Below, one piece after another: positions 47,753 to 55,438 of a stretch of DNA of 64,000 nt. The notes below the pieces were generated by a model. It worked only from the letters and a program-made list of their open reading frames with translations. It was not told the DNA's origin and searched no databases. Every line of letters starts with the position of its first letter. Positions within the stretch are counted from its first letter, which is position 1. The position numbers were made by a program, and so were the translations under genes. This DNA comes from Campylobacter blaseri (GTDB taxonomy: Bacteria; Campylobacterota; Campylobacteria; Campylobacterales; Campylobacteraceae): positions 558,001 through 622,000 of the forward strand of contig NZ_CP053841.1 in the NCBI RefSeq assembly GCF_013201895.1. Direction: 5' to 3'.

Positions 47753-48506
47753 TATAAAAGCTGCTATTTATAGGGGAAATAGAGGTATTTTAAAACCTGT
47801 TAGAGATATTGATTATGTAGATATTGATAGCCTGATTGGAATTAGTAGGCAAAAGGATATGCTTTTAAAGAATACTAAAAATTTCATAGAAAATAAAATG
47901 GCAAGTCACACTCTTTTGTGGGGTGAGAGAGGTTGTGGAAAATCATCTTTAATCAAGGCTGTATTTACAAAATTTGTGGGTAATAATCTAAGAATTATTG
48001 AAATTTCAAAAGATGATTTGGTAAATTTAGCTGATATAATTGATGAAATAAGGGATGAAAAAGAGTATAGGTTTATCATATTTTGTGATGATTTGAGTTT
48101 TGAAGATAGTGATATTAGTTACAAATATTTAAAAGTTGTATTAGAAGGAAGTATTGAAAAAACACCTTCAAATGTCTTAATTTATGCCACTTCAAACAGA
48201 AGGCATTTGATAAAAGAGCTTAAAAAAGATAATGAAGATACGACCATTTTAGATGGAGAGATTCATTATGGCGATGCTGTTGAAGAAAAACTATCTTTAT
48301 CGGATAGGTTTGGGTTGTGGATAAGTTTCTATCAAGGGAGTTATAGTGAGTATTTAAAAATTATAGATAGCTATTTTAATGGGTATGAAGTGGATAGATC
48401 TAAGCTTCATGAAGAAGCAAAGAAATTTGCAATGCTAAGAGGTAGCAGAAGTGGAAGAACCGCAAAGCAGTTTTTTATAAACTATAAAAAGGCTTTAAGT
48501 GAATAG
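47739..48506 (+). CDS. AAA+ ATPase of the DUF815 family
   Basis: The 255-residue protein has Walker A GERGCGKSS after HTLLW and the family-specific Walker B region IIFCDDLSFE, followed by VLIYATSNRRHLIKEL with sensor residues. DUF815 ATPases are widespread but have no settled function. It begins inside the 3' end of mfd and overlaps magIII by eight bases, so a link with DNA metabolism is suggested by context only. No membrane or DNA-binding domain is seen. Confidence 0.85.
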   Translation: MDWSNIKAAIYRGNRGILKPVRDIDYVDIDSLIGISRQKDMLLKNTKNFIENKMASHTLLWGERGCGKSSLIKAVFTKFVGNNLRIIEISKDDLVNLADIIDEIRDEKEYRFIIFCDDLSFEDSDISYKYLKVVLEGSIEKTPSNVLIYATSNRRHLIKELKKDNEDTTILDGEIHYGDAVEEKLSLSDRFGLWISFYQGSYSEYLKIIDSYFNGYEVDRSKLHEEAKKFAMLRGSRSGRTAKQFFINYKKALSE

Positions 48507-49158
48507 CACAGAGCTTTTTGAAATAGTATATAATAACTCAAATTTTGATAAAACTAATCCAAAATGGTGGCCTAATTATGGAACTTTTGAGGTTGTAATA
48601 GGGGCGATACTTACTCAGAATACAAAATGGGATAATGTAGAACTTGCTTTAAAAAATTTAAAAAATTATGATTTATTAAACTTAGAAAAACTATATGAAA
48701 TTGATATAGAGACACTTGCAAATTTAATAAAGCCAAGTGGATTTTATAATATAAAAGCTAAACGAATTAAAATTTTAATAAAGGCTATGCAAGATGATTT
48801 TAATAGCTTTGAGAGATTTAAAGAGTGTGCGGATAGGGAGTGGTTGTTGTCTCAAAAAGGAATTGGTTTTGAGAGTTGTGATGCTATTTTGTGCTATGCT
48901 TGTAGTAAAGAAGAGATGGTAGTTGATAATTATACTTTGAGAATTTTAAACTATCTTAATTATGAGTTTCAAAGCTATGATGAGGCTAAAGAGTGGCTTA
49001 GTTATCTTGATATCGATATGCTTTTACAAAAATATGAATTTGATAGTATAAATACCATTTTTTGTGCCTATCACGGGGCGATAGTTGAGTTTTCAAAAGT
49101 TCATTTCAAAGGTAAATTGCTTAGCAAAGAGGCTAAAAAACTACTTGAATTAAGTTAA
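48499..49158 (+). CDS. magIII: MagIII-type 3-methyladenine DNA glycosylase (endonuclease III superfamily)
   Basis: The 219-residue HhH-GPD protein begins with the WWPNYGTFEVVIGAILTQNTKWDNVELAL region, has the SQKGIGFESCDAILCYA hairpin and the catalytic Asp in EEMVVDNYTLRIL. These match Helicobacter pylori MagIII closely by eye. It lacks the four-cysteine iron-sulfur loop of endonuclease III at the C-terminus. It removes 3-methyladenine from alkylated DNA. The start is GTG/ATG-ambiguous (the frame opens at 48499 with GTGAATAGC) and overlaps the DUF815 gene. It is last in the operon. Confidence 0.85.
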   Translation: MNSTELFEIVYNNSNFDKTNPKWWPNYGTFEVVIGAILTQNTKWDNVELALKNLKNYDLLNLEKLYEIDIETLANLIKPSGFYNIKAKRIKILIKAMQDDFNSFERFKECADREWLLSQKGIGFESCDAILCYACSKEEMVVDNYTLRILNYLNYEFQSYDEAKEWLSYLDIDMLLQKYEFDSINTIFCAYHGAIVEFSKVHFKGKLLSKEAKKLLELS

Positions 49159-49801
49159 TATTAAAATTTAACACCATAATGAGTTCGCATAACTTCACTA
49201 TGAATAAAAGGAAAATTATCCACCATTCATTTAAATACCATTTAATACAATTTTAAAAAATGCTATTTAACTAAAATTAGATGTATATGTTGATGGTTTT
49301 TTATGGTACTTATGCTATTTTAATGGTTGAATTACCACATATATAATAGTCAAATTTAGAGGTGATGGACTATGCATTATAAATTATTGTAATAATTTTA
49401 TGGTTAAACTTTTAAAAAAAGTTTATATCAAGTATTGCATATAAAAAGCAAATTTATATTATGAAAGTTATGATATGAAATTAGACAAACATATAAAAAC
49501 CTTATGTTATCAGCATAGTTTTAATTGTATTATTTGAAATTGTATTTAAAGATCATTGAAAGGCTTTTAAAATGCTATGTAAAATTATTTAAATCCTTTG
49601 TAAGGTAATATAAAATTTTGATTTTACTAAAAATGGCTACAAATAACGGTAAATAGTATATTTTATAAACTACTAATATAAACAAATATAGCTATATTAA
49701 ATAGCTAATTTTCAAATAATAATAAAATCAATATATAAAAATAAACTTTATTAATGTTTAAAAGATTAAGATTATTTAGGACTGAGTTTTAATATTAAAT
49801 T
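49159..49801. other. 643-bp gene-free region between magIII and alr
   Basis: No frame longer than about 25 codons with a ribosome-binding site is present. A 20-codon frame near 49474 lacks support. The sequence is very A+T-rich with short near-repeats such as ACCATTTAAT / CTATTTAACT (49235-49275) and a weak TGGTA...TACCA inverted pair (49303-49340). It could be a decayed gene, since it lies between two convergent units and at a break in C. jejuni-like gene order. Confidence 0.4.
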
Positions 49802-50971
49802 CTAAACATTGCTAGGATTTATATAATCAACCATTTTTACAAGTTTGTTATCTTCAAAGTATATCCTAGGAACTCTTCTTGCAACAGCGCAGATAACTTC
49901 ATAGTTTATGCTACCCCAGCTATCGGCTATATCAGTAGCTGTTATGGTGTCTTCACCAAAAATCATAACTTCATTTCCTATTTTTACATCAAGGTTTAAA
50001 GGAACTTTAACCATACATTGATCCATACATATCCTACCAACTACAGGATATTTTTGACCATTGATAACAACCATGGGATCTGTTCTTTGTCTTAAAAAAC
50101 CATCAGCATAACCAACGCTTATTGTTAAAATTTTTTCTCTTTCTTTTGCAATATAAGTTAATCCATAGCTAACAGGTGTTCCTTTTTCTATAATTTTTAC
50201 ATTGATAATTTTAGCCATAACACTCATCACAGGGTGAAGTCCTATATCTTTTTGATTTTTTGATGGGTATAAACCATAAGCTGTTATGCCAACCCTTACC
50301 ATATCAAAATTTGCATTATCGTGATTTATAAAACCTGCTGAGTTAGAGATGTGTTTTATAGGAATATCTATATTTTGTTTTTTTAGATAGTCTAAGATTT
50401 TACTGAATTTAGATAATTGTTTATTAAAAAAACTAAAATCATCGTCATCTGAGTTTGAAAAATGAGAAAAAATTCCAATTATCTCTAAATTTTCTAAATT
50501 TGAAATAGTTTTAATATCATTTATAGTTTTTTCCAAATTTGAACTAGAAAAACCAATTCTTGACATACCTGTATCAATTTTTATATGAACTTTAAGTTTC
50601 TTATTGGCTTCTTTTGCTTTTATGTTCATAATTTTTGCAGTTTCTAAATCATACAATGACATCTCTATATCGTGTTTTATCGCTAATTCTATATTTATAC
50701 TATGTGAAAGCAGAAGGATGGGCAAATTTATCCCATTTTGTCTTAACTCAACTGCTTCATTAAGCCTTGCGACACTTAAATAATCAGCGCCTAGTTTTTC
50801 ATAAAATTTAGCAATCTCAACGCTTCCATGTCCATAAGCATTTGCCTTTACGACACCGCAATACTTGGTATTTTTACTAAGTTTTGATTTTAAAATTAAA
50901 AAATTTGATTTTAAATTATCTAAATTAATCTTTGCATAAATATTGTCTTTGATTTTATATAAATTTTCCAA
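49802..50971 (-). CDS. alr: Alanine racemase
   Basis: The 389-residue PLP enzyme converts L- to D-alanine for peptidoglycan. The PLP lysine is Lys42 in GVVKANAYGHGS. The C-terminal catalytic region with SVGYADGFLRQ and RICMDQCMV is intact. Length is a little above the usual 360-370. It is last in a minus-strand rpe-dnaQ-alr set, eleven bases after dnaQ. Confidence 0.96.
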   Translation of the reverse strand: MENLYKIKDNIYAKINLDNLKSNFLILKSKLSKNTKYCGVVKANAYGHGSVEIAKFYEKLGADYLSVARLNEAVELRQNGINLPILLLSHSINIELAIKHDIEMSLYDLETAKIMNIKAKEANKKLKVHIKIDTGMSRIGFSSSNLEKTINDIKTISNLENLEIIGIFSHFSNSDDDDFSFFNKQLSKFSKILDYLKKQNIDIPIKHISNSAGFINHDNANFDMVRVGITAYGLYPSKNQKDIGLHPVMSVMAKIINVKIIEKGTPVSYGLTYIAKEREKILTISVGYADGFLRQRTDPMVVINGQKYPVVGRICMDQCMVKVPLNLDVKIGNEVMIFGEDTITATDIADSWGSINYEVICAVARRVPRIYFEDNKLVKMVDYINPSNV

Positions 50972-50982
50972 ACTAAATTACC

Positions 50983-51768
50983 TTAACTAATATCTTCTTT
51001 TTTTATTATTTTAACAGGCGGTGCTTTTTTACTAAACTCAATTAAATCTTCGGTTGATTGAACAGTCCATGGCAAAAATTTTAGTGAAGTTTTAAATACC
51101 TCAAAGGCACTAATGGCATCATTTAAAGCTCTGTGATGAGTATTTTCTATCCCAAGCAGCTCTTTTAAATAGCAAAGACCATATTTTTTAGAAGGTATAG
51201 TTCTTCTTGCAAGATTTATAGTGCAAAGTCTTCTGTTTAAAAGAGGTCCATACCCTAAGTTTTCCATGCTTTTACTAATGAAACCATAATCAAACTCAAC
51301 ATTATGCGCCACAAAAACACTATCTCCTAGAAAAATCCTAAATTTCTCTAGAACATTTTTCAAACTCGGAGCATTTTTGACATCTTCAACACTTATACCT
51401 GTTAGTTCTGTTATGTTTTCTGGAATCTCTTTTGCCTTAATAAATGTCTCAAATTTGCTAATAATCTCTTTGTTTTTAATTTTCAAAGCACCTATTTCTA
51501 TAATTTGCCCACTATTTATACCACCACTTGTTTCAATATCAACAATGCAAAAAACTTGATCTTCTATATTTGTTTCTCTTGTTTTTAATGTTATTTTACC
51601 ATTGTCAAGCTTTATTACATTTGCACCAAGTGCTCGCCACATACTAAAATCTTTAGGATCAAAAAGTTCCACAATCTCTTCTATATTACTTGCATTATGG
51701 ATAAAATCATAGTAATTAATGCTTTTTGCTGCTAATAGATTAAGTAGATTATCAGTTTTTATATTCAA
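50983..51768 (-). CDS. dnaQ: DnaQ-family 3'-5' exonuclease (DNA polymerase III epsilon-like)
   Basis: The 261-residue protein has a DEDDh exonuclease domain from about residue 72: Asp77/Glu79 in VDIETSGG, HNVEFDYGF, and HRALNDAISAF with the catalytic His and last Asp. A 70-residue N-terminal extension precedes it. It is the likely proofreading subunit or a related exonuclease. It sits three bases after rpe, the rpe-dnaQ pairing seen in C. jejuni as I recall it. Confidence 0.9.
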   Translation of the reverse strand: MNIKTDNLLNLLAAKSINYYDFIHNASNIEEIVELFDPKDFSMWRALGANVIKLDNGKITLKTRETNIEDQVFCIVDIETSGGINSGQIIEIGALKIKNKEIISKFETFIKAKEIPENITELTGISVEDVKNAPSLKNVLEKFRIFLGDSVFVAHNVEFDYGFISKSMENLGYGPLLNRRLCTINLARRTIPSKKYGLCYLKELLGIENTHHRALNDAISAFEVFKTSLKFLPWTVQSTEDLIEFSKKAPPVKIIKKEDIS

Positions 51769-51771
51769 AGT

Positions 51772-52413
51772 TTATAACTTTAAAGCTTTTATTGATTCTG
51801 CATAATCATTTGATGAAAATATATAGTTTCCAGCCACTACTATATCAGCTCCTGCCTCATCTAGTTCGCTTATATTTAAACCATTTACCCCACCATCAAC
51901 CTCTATCATGCAGGTGGAATTTGTTTTATATATGAGCTCTTTTAGCTCTTTTATTTTTTCTATCACAGAAGGTATAAATTTTTGTCCACCAAATCCAGGG
52001 TTAACACTCATCAAAAGAACCATATCAACCTCTTGAATGATGTGTTTTAAGGTGCTAATTGGCGTGTGTGGGTTTAAAACTATAGCAGGACTTACGCCGT
52101 TATCTCTAATATGGCTTATAAGTCTTAAAGGGTGTTTTTCTTCTTCTATATGGAAGCTTAGAAATTTAGGCTGTAGTGGTAAAAAAAGATCAACAAAAAA
52201 TGGAATATTTTCAACCATTAAATGTATATCAAGTGGTTTTGTACTTGCTTGCTTTGCGGCTTTTACAACCAGTGGTCCAATTGTTAAATTTGGAACAAAA
52301 TGACCATCCATAACATCTACATGAATAAGATCTGCCCCAGCTTCACATACGGCTTTTATCTCATTACTTAAATTTCCAAAATCAGCTGATAAAATACTTG
52401 GTGCTACATACAT
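51772..52413 (-). CDS. rpe: Ribulose-phosphate 3-epimerase
   Basis: The 213-residue TIM-barrel enzyme interconverts ribulose 5-phosphate and xylulose 5-phosphate. Signatures seen are APSILSADFGNL, HVDVMDGHFVPNLTIGP (metal ligands), LLMSVNPGFGGQKF and EVDGGVN near the phosphate site. It is the first gene of the rpe-dnaQ-alr unit and divergent from rpmB across 145 bp. Confidence 0.97.
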   Translation of the reverse strand: MYVAPSILSADFGNLSNEIKAVCEAGADLIHVDVMDGHFVPNLTIGPLVVKAAKQASTKPLDIHLMVENIPFFVDLFLPLQPKFLSFHIEEEKHPLRLISHIRDNGVSPAIVLNPHTPISTLKHIIQEVDMVLLMSVNPGFGGQKFIPSVIEKIKELKELIYKTNSTCMIEVDGGVNGLNISELDEAGADIVVAGNYIFSSNDYAESIKALKL

Positions 52414-52520
52414 AGTAGTTTCCTTTTTAAAATGATAGTGTTATTCTATCTTTTAAAATCATAAAATTTAATAAAACAGAGTTTTAAATATCGTTTAAGT
52501 AAGAATTGAAGTTTTTTTGA

Positions 52521-52526
52521 TATAAT
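52521..52526 (+). promoter_or_regulatory. -10 box of the rpmB promoter
   Basis: A perfect TATAAT follows a T-run and GA. Transcription would start near 52533, with the AAGGAAAG ribosome-binding site (52548-52555) just before the rpmB ATG at 52559. Confidence 0.7.
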
Positions 52527-52558
52527 ACACCTTTAATTTCATCAAATAAGGAAAGATA

Positions 52559-52750
52559 ATGTCAAAAAGATGTGCTATTACAGGCAAAGGCGCAATGTCA
52601 GGAAACAATGTAAGCCATGCTAATAACAAAACTAGAAGAAGATTTTTACCAAATTTAAGAACGATTCGTGTAACTTTAGAAGATGGAACAACTAAAAGAA
52701 TTAAAGTTGCAGCTTCTACATTAAGAACAATGAAGAAAAATTCTAGATAA
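52559..52750 (+). CDS. rpmB: 50S ribosomal protein L28
   Basis: The 63-residue basic ribosomal protein starts [28 protein letters not shown], the L28 signature, and ends with [14 protein letters not shown]. It has a consensus promoter and a strong ribosome-binding site. It is followed 26 bases later by a potassium channel gene, likely read from the same promoter. Confidence 0.97.
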   Translation: MSKRCAITGKGAMSGNNVSHANNKTRRRFLPNLRTIRVTLEDGTTKRIKVAASTLRTMKKNSR

Positions 52751-52776
52751 ACCAGTAAAAAGAGGAATAAATCCTT

Positions 52777-53898
52777 ATGGATAAGATAAACAGATTCCTC
52801 GACCGGTCAAAAAACTCAAGACCGGATATAAACGCAAATACAGAAATTTATGTTCAATTAAAGCCATTTAGATTACCACTGATTCTAGTTGTCCTATTGA
52901 TGATGATAGGAACTTTTGGATATATGGCATTTAGTGGTTTTAATCTAATGGATGCCTTTTACCAAGCAGGCATGACTTTTACAACTGTTGGTTTTACTGA
53001 GGTTGCTGAAATAACTCCTGCTGGTAGAATTTTTACTGTAGCTTTTATTTTTGCAGGCTTTTGTGCTTTTACCTTTTCTTTGGGTATAGTCATAGAGACC
53101 TTTAAAAAAGGTTATCTTATAAATGCAATAAGGGAGAGAAATATGATAAGTAAAATTGCAAGATTAAAGCATCATTTTGTAATATGTCACCACAACATTT
53201 ATACAATTGAACTTTCAAAACAGTTTAGAGAAAACCACATACCTTTTGTAGTTATAGACAATGATCCAAATTTTAATGAAATAGCTAAAGAGCACAAATA
53301 TCCTTATTATATACAAGGCGAACCGCATGTTGAGCTATCTTTGTTAAAAGCCCATTTATCAAGCGCTAAAGGGGTTATCGCACTTAGTTCTAGCATAGCC
53401 GATAATATAGCAATTGTAGCAACAGTAAGACTATATGAGAAAGAGCTAGAGATTGATACACCATATTTTATAATGACTTCAACTGATAATGAAAGCGATG
53501 CTGAAAAACTTAAAAAACTTGGAGCAGATTCTGTAATTCTTCCTTCAAAGCTTGCCGCACAAAAACTTAGCGCTATTAGCGTTAGGCCTGATATGGAAAA
53601 TATTTTAGATAAATTTTTATATAAAAAAGATACTCTTATTGATATTGAAGAAATTGAGGTTCCTGAGCATTCATGGGTTAGATTTAAAAGGATAAAAGAA
53701 ACTCACTTAAGAGATATGACAAACGCAAATATCGTTGGGATAGAAAATGAAAATGGAAGCTTTATTGCTATGCCAAATGGAGATGTCGTCATAGGAACAA
53801 ATTCTAAATTGTTAGTTATAGGAACTGCAAAAGGGATAATGCTTACAAGAAAATTAATTCAAAACAGATATAAACCACAAGAATTTAAATATGTTTAG
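52777..53898 (+). CDS. Two-helix potassium channel with RCK (TrkA-N/TrkA-C) domains
   Basis: The 373-residue protein has two membrane helices (about 33-53 and 82-107) flanking a pore loop, then a cytoplasmic RCK domain (TrkA-N, about 128-240, starting HHFVICHHN) and a TrkA-C domain (about 285-370). The selectivity filter reads TTVGFTE (residues 69-75) where classical channels have TVGYGD. The nucleotide-binding GxGxxG is also changed (ICHHNIYT). It is probably gated by ligand binding to RCK, but selectivity and ligand are uncertain. Family placement is firm. Confidence 0.88.
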   Translation: MDKINRFLDRSKNSRPDINANTEIYVQLKPFRLPLILVVLLMMIGTFGYMAFSGFNLMDAFYQAGMTFTTVGFTEVAEITPAGRIFTVAFIFAGFCAFTFSLGIVIETFKKGYLINAIRERNMISKIARLKHHFVICHHNIYTIELSKQFRENHIPFVVIDNDPNFNEIAKEHKYPYYIQGEPHVELSLLKAHLSSAKGVIALSSSIADNIAIVATVRLYEKELEIDTPYFIMTSTDNESDAEKLKKLGADSVILPSKLAAQKLSAISVRPDMENILDKFLYKKDTLIDIEEIEVPEHSWVRFKRIKETHLRDMTNANIVGIENENGSFIAMPNGDVVIGTNSKLLVIGTAKGIMLTRKLIQNRYKPQEFKYV

Positions 53899-54032
53899 TT
53901 GTGAGCTTAAAGCATAAAAAATTTCTTTTATTAAAATTTTAATTTTATTTATAAATTCTTTTTAAAAATATATAAACACTTAAGTCTTAAAATGCTATTA
54001 TTATGACAAATTTATACTGAGGAGAGTGACAT

Positions 54033-54260
54033 ATGTTACATGAATATAGGGATTTAATTACAGAATTAAAAGGTAAAAATGCTAGATTTGATTCGCTTTT
54101 TGAAAAACATCATGAACTTGACCATAAAGTTGCAGATGCGGTTGAGGGCAGAGTTCATCTAAGTGATTTTGAGTTAGATAACTTAAAAAAAGAAAAACTT
54201 AAAATAAAAGATAAAATTTATGCTTTTTTGACAGAGTATAAAAACTCAAAAAATAGCTAA
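54033..54260 (+). CDS. YdcH/DUF465-family small protein
   Basis: The 75-residue helical protein has the DUF465 pattern: HEYRDLITELKGKNARFDSLFEKHHELDHKV then LKKEKLKIKDKIYAFL. It probably forms a coiled-coil hairpin; the function is unknown. The GAGGAGAG site (54019-54026) is strong and a TATTAT at 53996-54001 is a possible -10. The same family lies near rpmB in C. jejuni as I recall. It shares a bidirectional terminator with the next, convergent gene. Confidence 0.8.
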   Translation: MLHEYRDLITELKGKNARFDSLFEKHHELDHKVADAVEGRVHLSDFELDNLKKEKLKIKDKIYAFLTEYKNSKNS

Positions 54261-54268
54261 TTGTTTTT

Positions 54269-54295
54269 AAGATAAGTTTTATAAAAACTTATCTT
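54269..54295. terminator. Bidirectional terminator
   Basis: AAGATAAGTTTT and its exact complement make a twelve-pair stem with a three-base loop between two convergent genes. The right arm contains the last codons of the minus-strand gene. T-rich stretches on both sides support use in both directions. Confidence 0.75.
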
Positions 54296-54713
54296 CACTT
54301 AGAGCATTTAATCTTGAAAGGGCTATATTAAAAAGGTTAATCATCTCTTGATGAGTATTATTTAAATCATCAAATCTTCCTATAGCTCTATCTAGATCTC
54401 TTCCTATTAGTTTGTTATATTTAAACCTTTTAGTGACAGTTATATCTTTTATATAAATTTTAAAAATATCTTCACATTTTTCTTTCCATTGTATATAAAA
54501 TTTATCTATCCTATCATATATTACAGATCCTAAAAGATTTTGATATTTTAAATTTTTATTATAAAGAACTTCACCAAATTTATTCTCTTCTCCAACTATA
54601 TCTCCAATTTCTTCTTTTCTATTGTTATTAATGGAGTTTCTAATACGGCTCATAATAAAGTTTTGATTGCTAATTGCTTGTTCAAAAATCTTTATAGTAT
54701 CTTGCTTATTCAT
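54279..54713 (-). CDS. Helical protein of unknown function (144 residues)
   Basis: A soluble, mostly helical protein rich in Asn, Ile and Lys, with repeated amphipathic helices (KIFEQAISNQNFIMSRIRNSI; RAIGRFDDLNNTHQEMINLFNIALSRLNAL). No signal, membrane segment or known motif. It stands alone, convergent with the YdcH-like gene and divergent from the PAS gene. It does not resemble any family I can name. Confidence 0.6.
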   Translation of the reverse strand: MNKQDTIKIFEQAISNQNFIMSRIRNSINNNRKEEIGDIVGEENKFGEVLYNKNLKYQNLLGSVIYDRIDKFYIQWKEKCEDIFKIYIKDITVTKRFKYNKLIGRDLDRAIGRFDDLNNTHQEMINLFNIALSRLNALSEDKFL

Positions 54714-54794
54714 TTAAAAATCCTCTGTATTGTTTAAAATAACTTATTATAACATTAATTACATAAAATTCAATAATTTTAAGGAATATTAGAA

Positions 54795-54800
54795 TATAAT
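54795..54800 (+). promoter_or_regulatory. -10 box upstream of the PAS gene
   Basis: TATAAT in a T/A-rich context. The AAGGAG ribosome-binding site (54825-54830) and ATG (54837) follow at a normal leader length. Confidence 0.6.
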
Positions 54801-54836
54801 ATTAAAAGAAGGTTAAAAAAACATAAGGAGCTTATA

Positions 54837-55406
54837 ATGAAAAGACCAGAGCCAATTAATAAAGAGATTAAACTAACACCAAATAGGTATATTGTTTCTA
54901 AAACAGATCCAAAAGGGATTATAACTTATGCAAATGATTATTTTGTAGAGATTGTTCAGTACACAAGAGATGAATTAATCGGACAACCTCACAATATAAT
55001 TAGACATCCTGACATGCCAAAAATTGCATTTAAGTTAATGTGGGATACAATTCAACAGGGCAAAAACTTTAAAGCTTTAGTTAAAAACTTAGCAAAAGAT
55101 GGTAGATTTTACTGGGTTATAACTGACTTTGAAAATTTATATGATCCAACTAGAAATAGAATTGTAAGTTATACCGCTTACAGAATGGCACCTCCAAGAA
55201 GCGCTATTAAAACAATGGAGCCTATATATAAAAAACTAGTTGAACTTGAAAAAACTGGTGGAATGGAAGCTAGTGGAAAATTCCTAGAAGAGTTTTTAAA
55301 AGAAAACAATACTACATATGATGATTTTATAGAATCTTTAGTAACTCCAAAAGGAAATTTTTTGGCTAGGATTATTGATAAAATAAAATCAATATTTAAA
55401 AAGTAA
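54837..55406 (+). CDS. PAS-domain sensor protein, CetB/Aer-like
   Basis: The 189-residue protein has one PAS domain (about 12-130) of the Aer/CetB type: RYIVSKTDPKGIITYANDYFVEIVQY, GQPHNIIRHPDMPKIAFKLMW and GRFYWVITDFENLYD, the pocket that holds FAD in Aer and CetB. About 50 extra residues follow with an acidic helix and a basic amphipathic tail (ARIIDKIKSIFKK) that may touch the membrane. No methyl-accepting or histidine-kinase domain is attached, and no CetA partner is in the window. It is a single-gene unit sharing a terminator with lon. Confidence 0.8.
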   Translation: MKRPEPINKEIKLTPNRYIVSKTDPKGIITYANDYFVEIVQYTRDELIGQPHNIIRHPDMPKIAFKLMWDTIQQGKNFKALVKNLAKDGRFYWVITDFENLYDPTRNRIVSYTAYRMAPPRSAIKTMEPIYKKLVELEKTGGMEASGKFLEEFLKENNTTYDDFIESLVTPKGNFLARIIDKIKSIFKK

Positions 55407-55438
55407 TTAAGTTTTACCTTTTTAGGTAAAACTTAATT
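55405..55438. terminator. Perfect 15-bp bidirectional terminator between the PAS gene and lon
   Basis: AATTAAGTTTTACCT and its exact complement pair around a TTTT loop. The hairpin includes the stop codon of lon on one strand and touches the PAS stop on the other, serving both convergent transcripts. Confidence 0.8.

Noticed and set aside
49474-49536. 20-codon ORF in the magIII/alr gap
   Set aside because: No ribosome-binding site at a proper distance and nothing recognisable in the peptide.
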